Shown: in pieces, positions 63,898 through 64,000 of the stretch
Position numbering within the stretch: position 1 is the stretch's first letter
How the letters are laid out: each line of letters opens with the position of its first letter
Source: Heliopora coerulea
Lineage: Eukaryota; Cnidaria; Anthozoa; Scleralcyonacea; Helioporidae
DNA length: 64,000 bases
Reading direction: 5' to 3'
NCBI GenBank assembly: GCA_030142905.1
Contig: JASJOG010000098.1
Coordinates: 249,001 to 313,000 of the forward strand
Program-made: the position numbers and the translations under genes
Notes under the pieces: generated by a model
Database searches by the model: none
What the model was told of the DNA's origin: nothing
The model's input: the letters and a program-made list of their open reading frames with translations, nothing else

Positions 63898-64000
63898 GTG
63901 GGTTATTATAGAAGGTCTGTTGAGGTTCTCCCTTCTTTTAGCCCTAGCACTCTGATTATCCTCTCTATTCACTAAGGCAGCCATGGTACTGCAATTATAA

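Overview
The window is animal (metazoan) nuclear DNA, most likely from an anthozoan cnidarian such as a stony coral or sea anemone. Short exons with clean GT/AG borders sit in long AT-rich introns packed with small inverted-repeat elements, tRNA-derived repeats and fragments of Penelope-like and other non-LTR retrotransposons. There is no operon structure and no dense ORF packing. The domain mix (thrombospondin type 1, a WSC-like Cys-rich domain of the GYxxFGxQ..GECxSG type, and von Willebrand A) is what is known from cnidarian extracellular matrix, adhesive and skeletal-matrix proteins.

I read the whole window as the middle of one giant plus-strand gene, open at both ends. I can place 44 exons (9,261 coding nt, 3,087 codons) from 393 to 63897. 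All but the two that split each WSC-like domain are phase 1 at both ends, so every exon is a removable or duplicable cassette. Layout: 18 TSP1 exons (393-23519); a WSC-like domain in two exons (23666-24509); 8 TSP1 exons (26171-35589); a second WSC-like domain in two exons (38559-40094); 4 TSP1 exons (40856-47366, the last of the short class); then a repeating cassette of VWA exon, proline/lysine linker exon and short TSP1 exon. This gives VWA1 (48948), a 21-nt linker microexon (51545), TSP1 (52268), VWA2 (54281), linker (55930), TSP1 (57807), VWA3 (59651), linker (61560), TSP1 (62460) and VWA4 (63340). No start codon, signal peptide, stop or polyadenylation site of this gene is in the window.

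The product should be a very long secreted or cell-surface protein: a rod of 33 or more TSP1 repeats rich in C-mannosylation (WxxW) and O-fucosylation (CxxS/TCG) type motifs, broken by two WSC-like domains and followed by VWA domains on extended linkers. All four VWA domains have lost the DxSxS metal-binding (MIDAS) signature while keeping the fold motifs and the flanking cysteine pair, so metal-independent binding or a structural role is inferred.

The introns hold the rest: two near-perfect palindromic elements with 12-13 bp target duplications; Penelope-like fragments (GIY-YIG end at 31353, an inverted pair of reverse-transcriptase pieces at 50178-50584); a broken reverse transcriptase on the minus strand (36206-37161) inside an inverted-repeat element; several MITE families; tRNA-derived repeats; a strictly alternating purine-pyrimidine tract; a 1-kb pyrimidine tract; complementary tetranucleotide arrays on both sides of one TSP1 exon; and one unrecognised intact ORF (42923-43357).
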